64,000 nucleotides of DNA, from the NCBI GenBank assembly GCA_947359465.1, contig OX375872.1, forward strand, positions 127,569,337-127,633,336, in the 5' to 3' direction. Numbering within the stretch: the stretch's first letter is position 1; every line of letters starts with the position of its first letter. The stretch is from Metellina segmentata. Lineage: Eukaryota > Arthropoda > Arachnida > Araneae > Tetragnathidae. Shown one piece after another: positions 25,117 through 38,500 of this stretch. Under the pieces are notes generated by a model, which saw only the letters and a list, made by a program, of their open reading frames with translations, searched no databases and was not told where the DNA came from. Made by a program: the position numbers and the translations under genes.

Positions 25117-26029
25117 CCTTTGACCCCTTAGGTTGAAATTCTGAAATTACTCTACGAAATACCTCTAAGAAAAGGGGTATAAGGTTGTGTAAAGAATTAA
25201 GAATGCAACGTTCTCTCAGAAATCAAAATCATAAACTGAAAACATTTGTGTAAAGAAATTAAGAATGCAACGTTCTCTCAGAAATCAAAATCATGGATCA
25301 CATTGCTAATTGAATGGACTGGGATGAAGATTGTATTTATATTCACATGTTTTCAAAATGAATAAATGTTTTTTTTATTTATGATTATTTTATTTTAACG
25401 TGTGTATCAATAACGTGTGTATCAAATAATTATACCCTTTTCAGGACACCTGGATTGGTGGGAAACATGAAATCCACAACAGATTTAACATGTGTATCAA
25501 ATAATTATGCCCTTTTCAGGAAACATGAAATCCACAACAGATTTAACATGTGTATCAAATAGATCTCATTGCTAATCGAATGGGCAGGGATGAAGATTGT
25601 ATTTATATTCACATGTTTTCAAAATGAATAAATATATATTTTTTATTTATGATATGTGTTTCATTTCAAACCCTATTAAAAAAAAAAGTTTCAGGTGAAA
25701 TTTTTTTTTCTGATTGACACACTAAGCATTTTAATGTATACACATATTGTTTATTGAGCGAGGCACACAAGTTTTTTGTTGAATGATGCGAGACTCCTGG
25801 AAGAGGTACACGGTATAAATATATATTTTTTTATGTGATGACTTTGCATGATGCGGTATAAATAATTTTATTTTGTGGAAGGCAAATCTTCTGGTATGGG
25901 TCTCACTTTTAAAAAAAACTTGGGGGGGAGTAAATAAAACAATTGGGGTGCACGTTCAATTGATTGGCGAGAGAAGAAAAAAAAAACAACACTCGGGTGT
26001 TGCCATCTTGTTGATAAATGTTCAAACCC

Positions 26030-26420
26030 AATCTTGGAAATTAAAAATAATAAAAGGCAGTCGTAATTCACATCGCTTTTGCCGATAAATACTCAATCTT
26101 GGAAAATAATAAAAGGCACGCGCAATCACATCGCTTTTGCCAATAAATGTTCAAACCCAATCTTGAAAAATATAAAAGGCACGTTTAATTCATTTTCAAA
26201 TCCAATCTTGGAAATAAAAAATATAAAAGGCACGTTTAATTCATTTTCAAATCCAATCTTGGAAATAAAAAATATAAAAGGCACGTTTAATTCATTTACA
26301 AATCCAATCTTGAAAATAAAAAAAAATATAAAAGGCACGTTTAATTCATTTACAAACCCAATCTTGGAAATAAAAAAAAATATAAAATGCACGTTTAATT
26401 CAAAATGGGTCGTTTTCAAT
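26030..26420 (-). repeat. Minisatellite of about 52-bp units, right arm
   Basis: Mirror of the array at 2770-3180. Here the period is often 52 bp, so two long in-frame repetitive frames appear (26079 onward on plus, 26126-26419 on minus). They consist only of the repeat and are not credible genes. Confidence 0.85.
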
Positions 26421-26476
26421 TTAGGAAATTTTTTTCATGGGGTTACGGTGCTCATCTATTTTTTCGACCGACTGTA

Positions 26477-26676
26477 NNNNNNNNNNNNNNNNNNNNNNNN
26501 NNNNNNNNNNNNNNNNNNNNNNNNNNNNNNNNNNNNNNNNNNNNNNNNNNNNNNNNNNNNNNNNNNNNNNNNNNNNNNNNNNNNNNNNNNNNNNNNNNNN
26601 NNNNNNNNNNNNNNNNNNNNNNNNNNNNNNNNNNNNNNNNNNNNNNNNNNNNNNNNNNNNNNNNNNNNNNNNNNNN
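26477..26676. other. Assembly gap of 200 N
   Basis: Exactly 200 N, a round number suggesting a placeholder of unknown size. It abuts the outer end of the right palindrome arm. All frames drawn through it are meaningless. Confidence 0.98.
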
Positions 26677-28020
26677 TGCAATGGCATTAGCTATCGACAG
26701 GCTCCGATATATGTTGCCCAGTTACTTCAAAAAATGAGATCGAATATAACCCCATTGCCTTCTGAACTCTGTCCCATAACTGTTTAGGAGTAGCAAATGT
26801 TATGCTAGAAGCATATTTTGTCAAGATTCCCTTAGGCTTTTGTGCTGCATTTTTCGAACATTGGCTTTAACTCGTTACTGCATAAATACGAGCATTTTAG
26901 GCATAGAATATCACTTTTGTTCCAGTGATGTGATGTACATCATGCTTAAGTTGTCTCAAATGTGGAAATTTTTCTCATAAGTTTTGTCGTATTATGAAGA
27001 CTTATGTTTACTAATCTTATTCTTTCAAACCTTTTCTGGATGACTCAGTTTCAAGTATCTCTTGAGAGATGGGAGATTCATACACACGATGACATACAGA
27101 ACAGGGAAACATTTCGAAAACAATATACAAATGATAAAGCACTTAAACTAATCCAAAAGTTTTACAGAATTATACTAGATATTAGAATCGATTAAATAAT
27201 AGAAACTGTTATTTTAATAAATGAAAACAAACATGAAATGAAAGCAACACGACCGTTACTCAAATGCAAGGAAGAACCCAACATACAAATGATAAAGCCA
27301 CTTGAAACTAATTGAAAAGTTTTACAGAATTTTCTAGATTTTAGAATCAATTAAATTTTTGAAGCCCTAGTCATTTTTAACATCTATGAAAACAAACCAG
27401 AAATGAAAGAAACAGTTAATGCTATCACTTAAGAGAAGTAATCCCGAAATTAAAGAAACATAATATTTAAGTGATTTTCCAAACCGACAGCGAATTGCTG
27501 TTGTAGAAAAAAAGGGCATACCATACCATGTATACTTCACTGATAATCCAGCCTGTCTATTCGAGAAATTGCTTCAATGTGTTTAGCAAAGAAATCCAAT
27601 CTCGTAATCAATGGAATTTTTCGACGCTTCATTCATCACATGCATTTTTAAAATTGAGAAAAGGAAAATCAAGACATACTGAGTCTGAGAACTTCCTGTA
27701 TTCATATGAATACATCCGGTATTTGAATACCTAGGATGAGTACTTATGTATGAGAAAAAATAATGGGTGAGCCGGAGAACTTAGGCCTTCTATCTCCCTC
27801 AGAATGTATTTGGGAACTGAGCAGGTTTTGAAGATCACTGAAATATATAAGGTAGAGTGAATGCAGTTGGTTGTCCAATAAAAACAGGTGGCTTAGAAAG
27901 TGGGCAGGTCAAAGACGAGTCCAATTGGTACAGTACATTAGATGCAAGATGACAATGAAAACTTAAGAAATATTAAATTAAATTGAAAGAAAAAATAAAA
28001 GCAGGAGATTTAAATAGAAA
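26677..28020. other. Non-coding stretch with a local duplication
   Basis: No gene is recognised. About 27110-27250 and 27280-27420 are two imperfect copies of one segment (AATGATAAAGC, AAAAGTTTTACAGAATT, ATGAAAACAAAC). Confidence 0.5.
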
Positions 28021-28025
28021 ACACA

Positions 28026-29090
28026 TTAAGGATTAAGTATGACTCTGGGTCTTTTATTATACTCGGGTTGACAAGGGTCATACCTGGGGATACACTGGAT
28101 AGCAGGGTTATCAATTAATTCAAGATTAGCATAAAATTTAGTAGTAAGTTTTAAGTTCGGTAATTTCAAGATCTTCGCGAATTTTAACGTTTTGGTAGTA
28201 CTAGGGGTAACCACTGATAATACGTAGTGTAGAATTTTGAAGAGATTCAAGTTTTTGGAGGGTAGTTTTCGCTGCGTATCCCCAGACAAGACTGGCGTAG
28301 CTGAATTTTGGTCTAATCATGGCTTTGTAAAGGAGCGACTTGTTGTCGATTGAAAGAATAGAATTTCGACCTATTAAGGGGTAAAGGGTGGACCTAGCAA
28401 TAATGACTTTATTTCTTAATGAAGTGATATGGGGTTTCCACGCTAGGCGAGAGTCTAAAATGGCGCCAAGATAGGTACATTTAGGGGACCAAGGTAATTC
28501 ATTTCCGTAAAAAATAGGGGGGTCAGGAGTATTCCGTTTCTTAGTAAAGTAAACAGCTTGGCATTTGTCAACATTGATTTTTATTTTCCAAGCAGTAGGC
28601 CAGGATTCAATTGAGTGTAAGTAGTTGTCGAGTGTTTTTTATGACATCTGTAGGATCATGGTGTCTGGCTAACACAGCTGTATCATCTGCAAACATGCAA
28701 AACATTGATGATTGATCTTGTGGTATGTCGTTCACATACAGATTAAATAGTTTGGGTTCTAAAATTGAACCCTGTGGAGTGCCAGCCTGAATGGCATGGG
28801 TGTTTGAAAGGGTCTTGTTTACTCGAACGACAAAGTGCCTACCTGTTAAGTAGGAAAAAAGAAGTCTGATGAGTGAGGCAGGGATGCCAAATGTAATTAA
28901 TTTGTGGATGAGTCCGTAAATCCAGACCTTATCAAAGGCTTTGGCTATATCTAGGAAGATCGCACCAGTACTTTCTTTGTTTTGGAAACCTTCCAAAACA
29001 TGCTCTGAAACTCTTAGAAGTTGATGGGTGGTAGAAAGCTGTTTTCTGAAACCAAATTGGTCTGGTATTGGCTTCATTACAGTAAGCTTC
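28026..29090 (-). pseudogene. Jockey-clade LINE reverse-transcriptase remnant
   Basis: The minus strand encodes part of a Jockey-type LINE polyprotein, which copies its own RNA at a nicked target. The best frame (28607-29077) holds DQFGFRK, a LDIAKAFDKVW block (catalytic Asp), AGTPQGSILEPKLFNLYVND and FADDTAVLA (catalytic Asp pair). Downstream frames continue with an SW-TAWKIKINVDKC block, YLGAILDSRLAWKPHI, then a VWGYAAK and LESLQNSTLRIISG block (28026-28290). There is no endonuclease or ORF1, and several frameshifts are needed, so this is a 5'-truncated dead copy. Its 3' part parallels the fragment in the palindrome spacer. Confidence 0.88.
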
Positions 29091-29249
29091 TAGCCGTTTA
29101 TTAATAATAAATTCACACTGCTACAGTGAAAATTCCAAATATTCGTTTCGTATACGTGTAATGGTGGATTTTGCTCTGACTGAAGAATTATTTGTCTCAT
29201 AAGTCTACTATCTATTTTATTGACTGCGATTGATAGGTAATTGGTAATT

Positions 29250-29715
29250 TTAGTTAACGTCGTACTAGAGCAACACAACGGGCTATTGACGACGGTCCGG
29301 GATCAGTCCCTTAAGGGAAAGATTCGAGGACAACACCTCGGGGGAGGGAGTAGGTAACATTGTACTGAAATGCCACCGGTCCTAATTTTGAACCACGGTC
29401 AGATGACTGACTGCGATTGAAGATAGCAAATAGTAAATCAGAAAGAAGGAAAAAATCCAAAGAGATAAATGATTTTACTAAATTCATCAAGAAGCGAAGT
29501 TGGGGTGGGTATTTTAATTTATCGTCCCAATGGAGCAACACACATTGGGCAATTGGTGAGGCTCGAGATCAAACCCGAAGGGAACGATTCGAGGTCAATA
29601 CCACTTAATTTCCACGGTCAGATTACGACATCTTAAAGGCAGGTAAGGAATTAAATAACATCGTACTGGAGCAATATTGGCTATTAATGACCGTCCGGGA
29701 TCAATGCCGATCGAC
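29250..29715. repeat. Three imperfect copies of an unclassified short repeat
   Basis: Copies near 29253-29400, 29520-29640 and 29663-29712 share TCGTACT-GAGCAA, GGGC-ATT, TCCGGGATCA-T and GGGAA-GATTCGAGG. The pieces look like remnants of one repeat family. I considered a tRNA-derived SINE but no A and B boxes at the right spacing are visible. Confidence 0.4.
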
Positions 29716-30566
29716 ACATTAACGAAAAAGCATTCATTATTGTATCAGCAATCTGTTCTCTCAACTTATGGTTAACTTTTTGCAATTTTTTTTAACCTAA
29801 ACAACAAACATAACAATACATTAATTTCTCGATACGAATTCGGCGCCTCCATTCAAATGTGATCCCGATTTTTAAGAACAAAAGACGTCGAAGCAATTCA
29901 GAAGTCAACATAGCATACAAACGTCAAAAATACCACTAACCTTATTCTAGAGAGCATCAAAGTGTTTAGAAATATTCGATAGTTAAAACATTTGTGTTTA
30001 GAATCTTTAAATCTATGAGCTCATGGATTGTAACTATCGAGAAGTCCAGCAAGCGAGCAAATCTAAGAAGAAATACTGCCAGTGACTTGTCGCATATGCA
30101 TTCGAAAGGTTTGAACACTATATTAAACTTATAATTTTTATTTCTGTTCGTCGGATTGTCTTCATTTTTTAGTGTGATCTGTAATACATAAATAATTATT
30201 TTTCAAAAGATGTAGCCTTTGAAAAGCTGATATTAAAACTAAAAGCTTAATTTCATGTTGCACTGTTGAAATTTTGGCTGCCAAATGAAATTTCGTGGCC
30301 AATATCAAGAGGTTGCATCACAGAAAGCTATAAAACAAGGTAAAAGGCATGTTTTCAGATTCGTCGCATATTTGGGTCATTTTCTCTAAATCATCAGTGT
30401 CATTTAAATTAGCACTTAAAACATAAATTCACTAAAATTCTGTATTACTTGAAATTCATAAAACTGTTTCATAAACTTTCAAACTTAATGTGTTTTTTCT
30501 CTTCTATGATGAAGCTCAATGAATAATGTGATAAAATGTTTTGTAATGTTTTGATTTCTCTTAAAG
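29716..30566. other. Upstream of the traced exons; no certain feature
   Basis: AT-rich sequence. Two short frames that start ATG and could be 5' exons (near 30013 and 30283) were examined; neither joins the first accepted exon in phase, so the 5' end of the gene is not located. Confidence 0.4.
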
Positions 30567-30599
30567 GCCGCTAAGTCAGCTGTCATTCTACATAAAGAA
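30567..30599 (+). CDS. Exon 1 of the traced set
   Basis: Acceptor TTTCTCTTAAAG and donor GAAGTAAGA. The 33 bases read [11 protein letters not shown] in phase 0; the other two phases meet a stop here or in the next exon. Confidence 0.65.
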
Positions 30600-33500
30600 G
30601 TAAGATAAATATTTTTTTTATATACTTTGTTTCGACTTGTTTCTTTCATATTGATTTGAATGCTTCAATCTGTTTTCAGATTCCAGTTGTGATTTCCGAA
30701 TTGCTTTTCTATTATCCGGTAAGTACGACAGTTCTGTTTGTTTCTAGAATGATCAAACGGGAACGTAGGCCTGTGTCTAATTTGCTCTAAAAAATGACCT
30801 GAGTATGAAATCAAATTCGTAATTTGAAAGCTGTTCGATTTTTATTGCTAGTTGTGTTAAGGTGTTGTCATCTACTTTTTGTATGCCTGCCAGGAGCATA
30901 TCTTTTTAGGTGTCTCCTCCCTTTTATTTTCCTTGCATACCCTTCCTCACTGTGGTTGCCTTTCCAGAAGGCTCTCCTCAAGAAGCCTTTTGCCACTCTG
31001 CCGTCACCAGCTCCACGGCACCTGCCCCCCAGAGCCGAGAATGTCGAAATCCAACAATGTGCATCCACTTTTTGTTCTTTCTGTTTAGCACGAGAACCAC
31101 TCTCCCCACCTAGTCTGGGTTCGGTAGTCATAGGAATAGGACCTGCTCATTCACTAAGGGCAGGGTTTTAAGTTTACTTTGTTTTTCATGAATCTTGGCG
31201 GTGGAAAGAGGTTTGCTTGTTGGTTCACCAAAGCCCGTTTACACCGGAGTTGGAAATATTTTTCTCCCCCTTTTGCATCGAAGACGTCTTATGACCCCTT
31301 TCGACCCTCCTGTGTAAATGCTTTGGTGACAATACGAAGGGGTGTAGTGTTGTAGACAAAACACTAGTGAACAGAGCAAAATGTCAAAGTGAGAGCGAAC
31401 AAAAAACACAGCAAGGGGCACCGAAGGGCAGAAGGGAGCGGGTGATTGTCTGTAACAAGGAAAGGGGAGCATTTTCACCCCAAATTGTGTCATGCAGAAA
31501 TATCCCCCAAAGATGCTGCAGTTCTTTGATTGTTACCAACTCCTGGGGGAAAGCAAAGCCTGGGGTGCAAACACGCCCCCTCGACGATAAAACGAGTGCC
31601 GTTTCTTGGAACGTCTTTGGTGCTCGGAGGGGTACGCGTAAACGCGGTCTATGCACCATCACGGCAGCTTCGATTCCTCCCTGCGTGTATCAGTTAAATT
31701 TCCATTGTGTCTACGTCAAATTACTTGGCATTGTTGGGTGCTGATTGGTCAAGTACAGCCCTTTAGCCATAAGACCCATCTAACCCATTCATCATTGGCC
31801 TACACATTTCTATTTATGTGTGTAGGGGGTTCACCAACCCAATGGACTCGAGTAATCTTTACTTTTCACACAGGGATACCCAAGCATTCTTTTAATGCTT
31901 TCATTCCACTACTCTGCTACCTAATGCCTCTTCCACAACATTTTCTTATGTTGGCTTGTGTTGGGTGTAGCTTGACCCGATAGGGTCTTGACACCATGAA
32001 CACCCAACCGATTCATTGATGCTGCCAATGCTCTTTTTTTCATAAGATAATTTTCAGTGCTTTTGAAGATCTTGTATTTAGAAAAATGTATTTGGGGGTT
32101 AAATTTGTTTTCACAGTATCGTGATATTACAGTGTTCTTTAAAATTTATTTTTCAAACCATCGATTTTTTCTTTCCTAGCATCAAACGATCTATGGAGGA
32201 TATTGCCTCCTACACATCAATCAATTTGACGGACAATGTCTAGTGGCATCTCGGTTCGTTCTTTTGAAGCCCGTCATGGAAGTGAGTACCAGAAATTAAT
32301 ACTCTGATAACCTGCATATATGTATAAATGTCTGCCACTCAAATTTTAAGGTTATTAGAATCAATAATTAAATTTGAATATTTTTTCAAATTTGAAAAAA
32401 AAAAAACTTTTTTTTTTAAATTTGTAATGGGGGGTGTAATTTGTTTTCTAACATTTCTATCATTGGACCTAACTGTATGATTGGACTCATATAAGTTTTA
32501 TTGGGTCATATAGCCATGTTGCTCTACTATTATAAAAGGAAGTGTTTGTCTGTGAGGAGTGTCCTGACGAATCTATGGCACTTACACTAATGAAACTTGG
32601 CACACAGGGAGTACAAATGTTTTGCAATTTTTTTATTGTGCTCAAACTTTAAAATTCTATCTAGAACATTTTAAATTAATTTATTGGAATTTGATTATTA
32701 TTGTTTTTCTTAGAATGGCAATAGCATAATAAAGAGATGACAGATTCTAAATTAATTTTTTTCCGTTTCTGTTTGATATTGCAGAGGAACGATTTCATCT
32801 GGCGAAAAAAATAAATAAAGTTTTGACTGGAGTTATGTAGTTCTTTTTTCTATCTCCTAGATCATTAAATCTGGAGTAAAAATTTCAACGGATTTGAAAA
32901 CTGCGGAAAATTTTACACTAGTTCGATACCAAAAAATATGATTTTCATTAAATAAATAATTTTTAAATTGTAATTTTATTTATATTTTATATTTTTTCCA
33001 ATACGAATTTGACTTTTGCATCACAGCATTCCATTTCTTGCACTTGAACAATTCCAGCCAAGGGAAGCAAAACAAATAAAGTTATTTTTACTGGCATTGC
33101 TTAGTTCTTTTTTGTAAATTTAGGATCGTTAAAGATAGATTGAAAATTTGAACGGATATGAAATCTGCAGAAAATTTTACACCCGATAAATGCCTTAACG
33201 TTTAATTTTCTTTTAATAAATAATTTTTCAATTAAATATTTATATTTTCGCAGGAGATTGTGATGTCACTCCGATTGGATCTCTTCGCAATTCAAACTTG
33301 GTCACATTTGACAATGATGAGGCCATAACGGCGTTGCCCCCACGTGCAACGCAGTGATGGCTGTTATCCAATAGGCTATGAATTCCCATTTGGTCTGTGA
33401 AGCAAATCAACACCACGGGCTACATTGTGATGGCTGTTACCCAATAGGCTACGAATTCCCATTTGGTTTGCGAAGCCGGAAATCTGTAGCATCACTAGGG

Positions 33501-35464
33501 GCTAGCGAGCAGTGGTCACACCTGACCCCACGAAACGCAGTGGCTAGTTGTACATATACAAAACACATTTTGATTTTTCGGATATTAAAACTGTATGCTA
33601 CTAGTAACTATATTTATTAACCAAAAGTTTTTTCAGTCTATGCTTTTTTACCTAAACTTCTGGTTTGTTATATGGTATATTGTATGTCACTCTTATAATC
33701 CTATATGAAGTATGTTTTAGGAATAAACTATGGAAAATGCTTTAAAAAAAATTATAAATGTCTCTGTTCTAACATAAACAGTATAAAAGGGGCATGGGTG
33801 AGGTGGGGAGGAGCCTGTCATTAAAGCTGGCAACGGGACCCACAGATTGATGTGGGGGACCTGCTATTCATGCTCGCTAATGACTATGACCAGCTACAAA
33901 AATATTAAAATGTACAATCTCTTTTCTGGTTCATTGAAGAATAAAAAGGATGTTTGCTTGACATGCTGAAAGTTTAAAGTCAACCAATCCAGCGGCTCGA
34001 TTCATTTCATGGAGAGCTTTATCGATGTTTTTGAGGATCTTCAGGGATCAATGTGCCGTCAGTAATGACTCATTTCGACAGTTTGCCACCAGAAATGTAA
34101 GCTGAATCCTAAAAATGTTTTCCACAAAGTGCAACGCTAAGCAAGCATGCAAGACGCCATGGCCGACTTCATTTGTGCAGTCCAGAAGCTGCCGCCCCAC
34201 GCTGCATCGAATGCTGCGCAAGGCGGGTTTAAGGTGTGCTCCTTAGATAATAACCCTGCGATTTCAATTGAATTTGCTTTCTTTCACAATTTCCATTTGA
34301 ATTCCAGACTTCAAAGTGATTTCAGTCTTCTTTTGTAATTTGTACATGTACTTCCAGAAAATAACCACGTCTGACTGCAGGTCACTCGAAATTTCATCAT
34401 TGTAGAAAGACAACAAACTAAAGTTCGAAAACTGGTTGTAAAATACAGATTTTCTGGGTTTCGAGGTCGTTCTCTGAATGGTCCCGACGAGGTATCTGAT
34501 CCTTCAAGATCGGATACATTTTGTTAACAACAATGTCATCAAGATATTTATTTCCAATTTTTTGATGACCCGATTCAGGTCAGTTTTCTAATGACAGGAT
34601 ATCTCGGCCGTAAAGGTCGCTTTTGGATACGATGCAACGTCGAGACGACCACCAGGAGGGTCGAGATCCAAGACATCAATGCCGATTCTGTTTTAATTCA
34701 TTTATGCTTTGCACAAATTGGCTTGAGATCTGAGGATCCAAAGGCTTAGGTGACAACCTTGAGAGTAATATCATTTGATTTTAGTGAGTAAAAAAACAAA
34801 ATGAGAAGTAATGAGCCTGACTTCAGTCACTGTCTTTTTTTTCTTTCGTGATCTTTGATGACTTAAAAACAGGTTATTTTATTGGGAGGCGACTTCTTTC
34901 AGTCAAACTGTACGGGAGAAGAAAACCCCACCATTTTTTACTTAATGCATCTGTGAATGTAAATTGTGTAAAAGAAGAATGCATTTATTAAATACCACTC
35001 TGTTCTTAATTCAGAGGTCATGCATGTAAACTAACTGTCATTTTAAATTCTTTGCTCTGGCCTCATCCATCTGTCCAAGACAGGGCAATGCTCAATATCG
35101 CTCGATAATTTTCTATTACTAAGGATGCTGATGATTTTCAAACCCTAGTATGAACTGTTTGTAATTGCAGAGTATAGGCCAACAAATTCATCTGCCTCCC
35201 AGCACAAGGTTACAAATGCTGAGGAATCGATCGAAGACGATTAAAAAAAATGCATCTGCTTTGTGTCTGCAAAAGAATACTCGTTTCCTTGATGGTCCTA
35301 GCTGCAAGAAGTAAGTTCATGCTCTCTCTTAAAAAACTTTTTTATCTAAATTTCACAATAAATAGCTTTTTATTAAGACAATTTGCTTTCAATTCCTTTT
35401 ACAGGTAAAAAAAAATTGAATATGTATTTTTACATGTTCATCAATGTATTCATCCCAAACAAAA

Positions 35465-35500
<36 letters not shown>

Positions 35501-38500
35501 AAGGATGTTTGTGTGTATATTTTCTATATAAATCTACGCTGTTTGAACAATCCACACCAAATTTTGTACACTTATACTTTAGAACACTGCAGAAAACATA
35601 GGCTATTACTTTCCCTTCTCAGACCAATCTATAGCACTTACAACCTAACCATGAAAATTGCCACACAAGTAGTCATAAAAGTGCCCCTCGAAGCCTCGAT
35701 TTTAAAATCTAAAGATTGTTTTCTTGCAATAAATGAATATTGACCAGGAAACATGTTCTGCAGGGTTTGTGTATTCGAGTTAATACAGGGAAATGTTGTG
35801 GTCATATTTGATCATTACTAAATTTCATAAATCATTATCGTCTTTATTAATATTTTCCTCTCTTTTTTCGAATTGCTCTATTTCAACTCAGGAAGCCGAA
35901 ATTCGACACTAGGCCTGGGCGTTGTTAAAATTTTTACATTAAGATACATCACGATATTGCAATATTATATATCGTGGTGTTAACCATGCATTTTATACAT
36001 AGTAAAAGCAAAACCTTGTTCCTACATCACCATATATATATATATACACTCATTGACAAAAAAAATTTTCGCACTAAGAAAGAGTTGTCCGAATGGAACA
36101 AAATTTTATATATGTGAGTATAACGTTAATATAAGTAAGTGATTACAAAATCAAATCAAAAGGATCATTTGTTACAGAAAAAACTGCACATGAATGGAAG
36201 GTCTTAGTAACCTGTTGGGCAACCTCTAGCTTGAATAAACGATGCGATATGAGTGGGGATTGAAGCATACAGGTCCCGTATGTTGTCCTATGACATCTCA
36301 TTTTACAGTTGCTGTGAGCACACCTCTAGTTCAATCAAACTTCTAGGCTGCCCAACTTGCCATCCCAAGTGATTCTAGATGTGCTCAATTGGTGACAAAT
36401 CTGGGGATCGGGCAAGTCTTGTGTTGTAACGGTCTTCTCGGCTATTGGTCTGCCAAGGGCGTCCCGAGTCTGGCAGCTGTTTATGGGACCTTTCTCTCAT
36501 CCTCTAGTCTAGAGGTGCACAACCTGCGGCCCGCGGGCCACATGCGGCCCGGGAATCGTCAATTTGCGGCCCACAAACTAATTTTGACTATAAACTTCCA
36601 AGAGGATTTAAGTTAAAAAGCAAATTGACTGACAAACATTTAGAATCAGTCTTAAGAGTTTCTACTAGCAGTATTGAACCTAACATACCTAAAATTAGTT
36701 AGTAAAACTCAATATCAGCCATCCCATTAGCAAGCTGTAACATAATTATTGTTTATGCTTTAGAAATTTTAATATTAAATATATTTGATGCTGTAATTTT
36801 TTTTTCTAATTTTACTGATATCATTAAAATTTCTGATACTCATCTTAATATGCTCATTATACTGTTACTGTTATTAAATTTATAACCTAAAATAATTTGC
36901 TGAAGTACATATGACGTTCTTGAGACGTATTCTTAAAAGTAATTCTAAATGATTGATGCAAATGTTTGTAACTTCTTTTTTTAAACTATTCACACTATCA
37001 TTCATTTAGCTTTGTAACAAGCTCCTCGATTTTTTGAGAAAACATTTGTAAGTTTAATCTTAAAAAAAATTAAGTGATTATTTTTTATTATACATATTAA
37101 GTGTAATAACAGCTGTACATAATTGGGTTGTAGCACTTTCATTGTGTCTGTGCTGCAACTTCATTTGCGGCCCCCCATGTCTAAAAACGGTGCGAGTGGC
37201 CCTTCTCCCAAAAAGGTTGTGCATCCCTACTCTAGTCCCAACACCTCCTCACAGTAAAGTCTGATCGGCCTAAGTGGCGGGCTACTCTCCCAGCTGACAA
37301 CACCATCTTCCCAATTATTCTTCACCTCTTGAACTCTACAGCTAATCATATTGTCTTCGATGGTGGCATAACGGCATCCCTCCAACAGATTAACTACAGG
37401 CAAAATCCTCTACGTACCTTTTTTATACGCCATGGAGAACAAAGTATGTAATGTGCAATCACGCTGTATTTCTAATCATTTGCTTAACTGCCCAATGCAA
37501 ACCTTCATTCCAAGGTTCGTTACGATTCAACTACTTCTTTGTGTGCAAATTTTTATGTCGATAGTAATGGCCTATATATATATATAATTTTTTTTAAATT
37601 CTTTTTCTTTGCTGTAAAAAATTGTAATAGGAAAAAAAATGTAACAAAGATCTCCGTTGTACATTTAAGAAACACGCATGATTTAAAACAAAATTTTGCA
37701 TATAGATATGTGTGTGTTCCACGCACCATATATATTCAAGTAGATTAAAAAATTAGCTTACCTAGAAGGAGAAAAACTTCAGCATAAATAGAAATAAAGG
37801 GGCATTTTTGATTCCTCTAAGTAATGATGATGGCATGTATGACCTAGATTGCCACAGAAGATTGTAACAAAATGGATGCAATTGTTTTGATTGTAACATC
37901 AAGGCAACAAGAATTGGGTTTTTGGAATTCAACTTCAAATGTGCAAAATCATTTTTGTTTTAAAATTTTAAAATTATACTGAATTGCTAAAAAAAATTCT
38001 GGAGACAAAAATCATCTTCAGGACACAAATAATTTTGAGAAATTCCCCATTAATTAAAAAATAAAATGAAAACAGACCATTAAATTTGCAGATTTTGCAA
38101 AATTATTTTGTTTTTAAGTTTATTTAAGGAATAAAAAACATTAACTAATTAAAAAATCTCTACTATTATAAAAGGAAGTGTTTTTTTTTTTCGTGGCCGC
38201 AAAATCCTGACGATTCTATTGCACACAGCATTGAGATTTGGCACACAGGTAGTCCGAATTTTTTGCAATTTTTGAGTAGTGGCAAATTTTAAAATTCAAT
38301 CTAGAAGATTTTTAAATGAATTTAATAGTTTTATTCTCTACCTGCTTCTTTTAACGCGTTTTGTCTGGACAAAAGAAGAAACCCCCTAAAATGACCCTTT
38401 TCTCCCCCACGTTACCTTTTTTTTTCTATTTTCGCAAGAGATTCTGCTGTTATCTGAACTTTCTCTTTCCAAACAAAAAACAGATTGCATATTCTGCCTT

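Noticed and set aside
26079..26690. 203-codon repetitive frame running into the gap
   Set aside because: It is the 52-bp minisatellite read in frame, followed by N. No independent evidence of coding.
29250..29715. tRNA gene or tRNA-derived SINE
   Set aside because: The GGGATCA and GATTCGAGG pieces resemble a B box, but no cloverleaf or A box at the proper distance can be drawn.
30013..30075. Frame starting MDCNYREVQQASKSKKK as a 5' exon
   Set aside because: It runs to a stop with no GT donor in a suitable place.
30283..30340. Short frame starting MKFRGQYQEVASQ with a GTAAAA donor as the first exon of the host gene
   Set aside because: It ends with one base over and cannot join exon 1 at 30567 without an immediate stop; no intermediate exon was found.
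33960..34800. Minus-strand coding-like segment as a gene
   Set aside because: Open stretches join only across several stops and shifts and no family could be named; kept only as an unresolved degenerate region.
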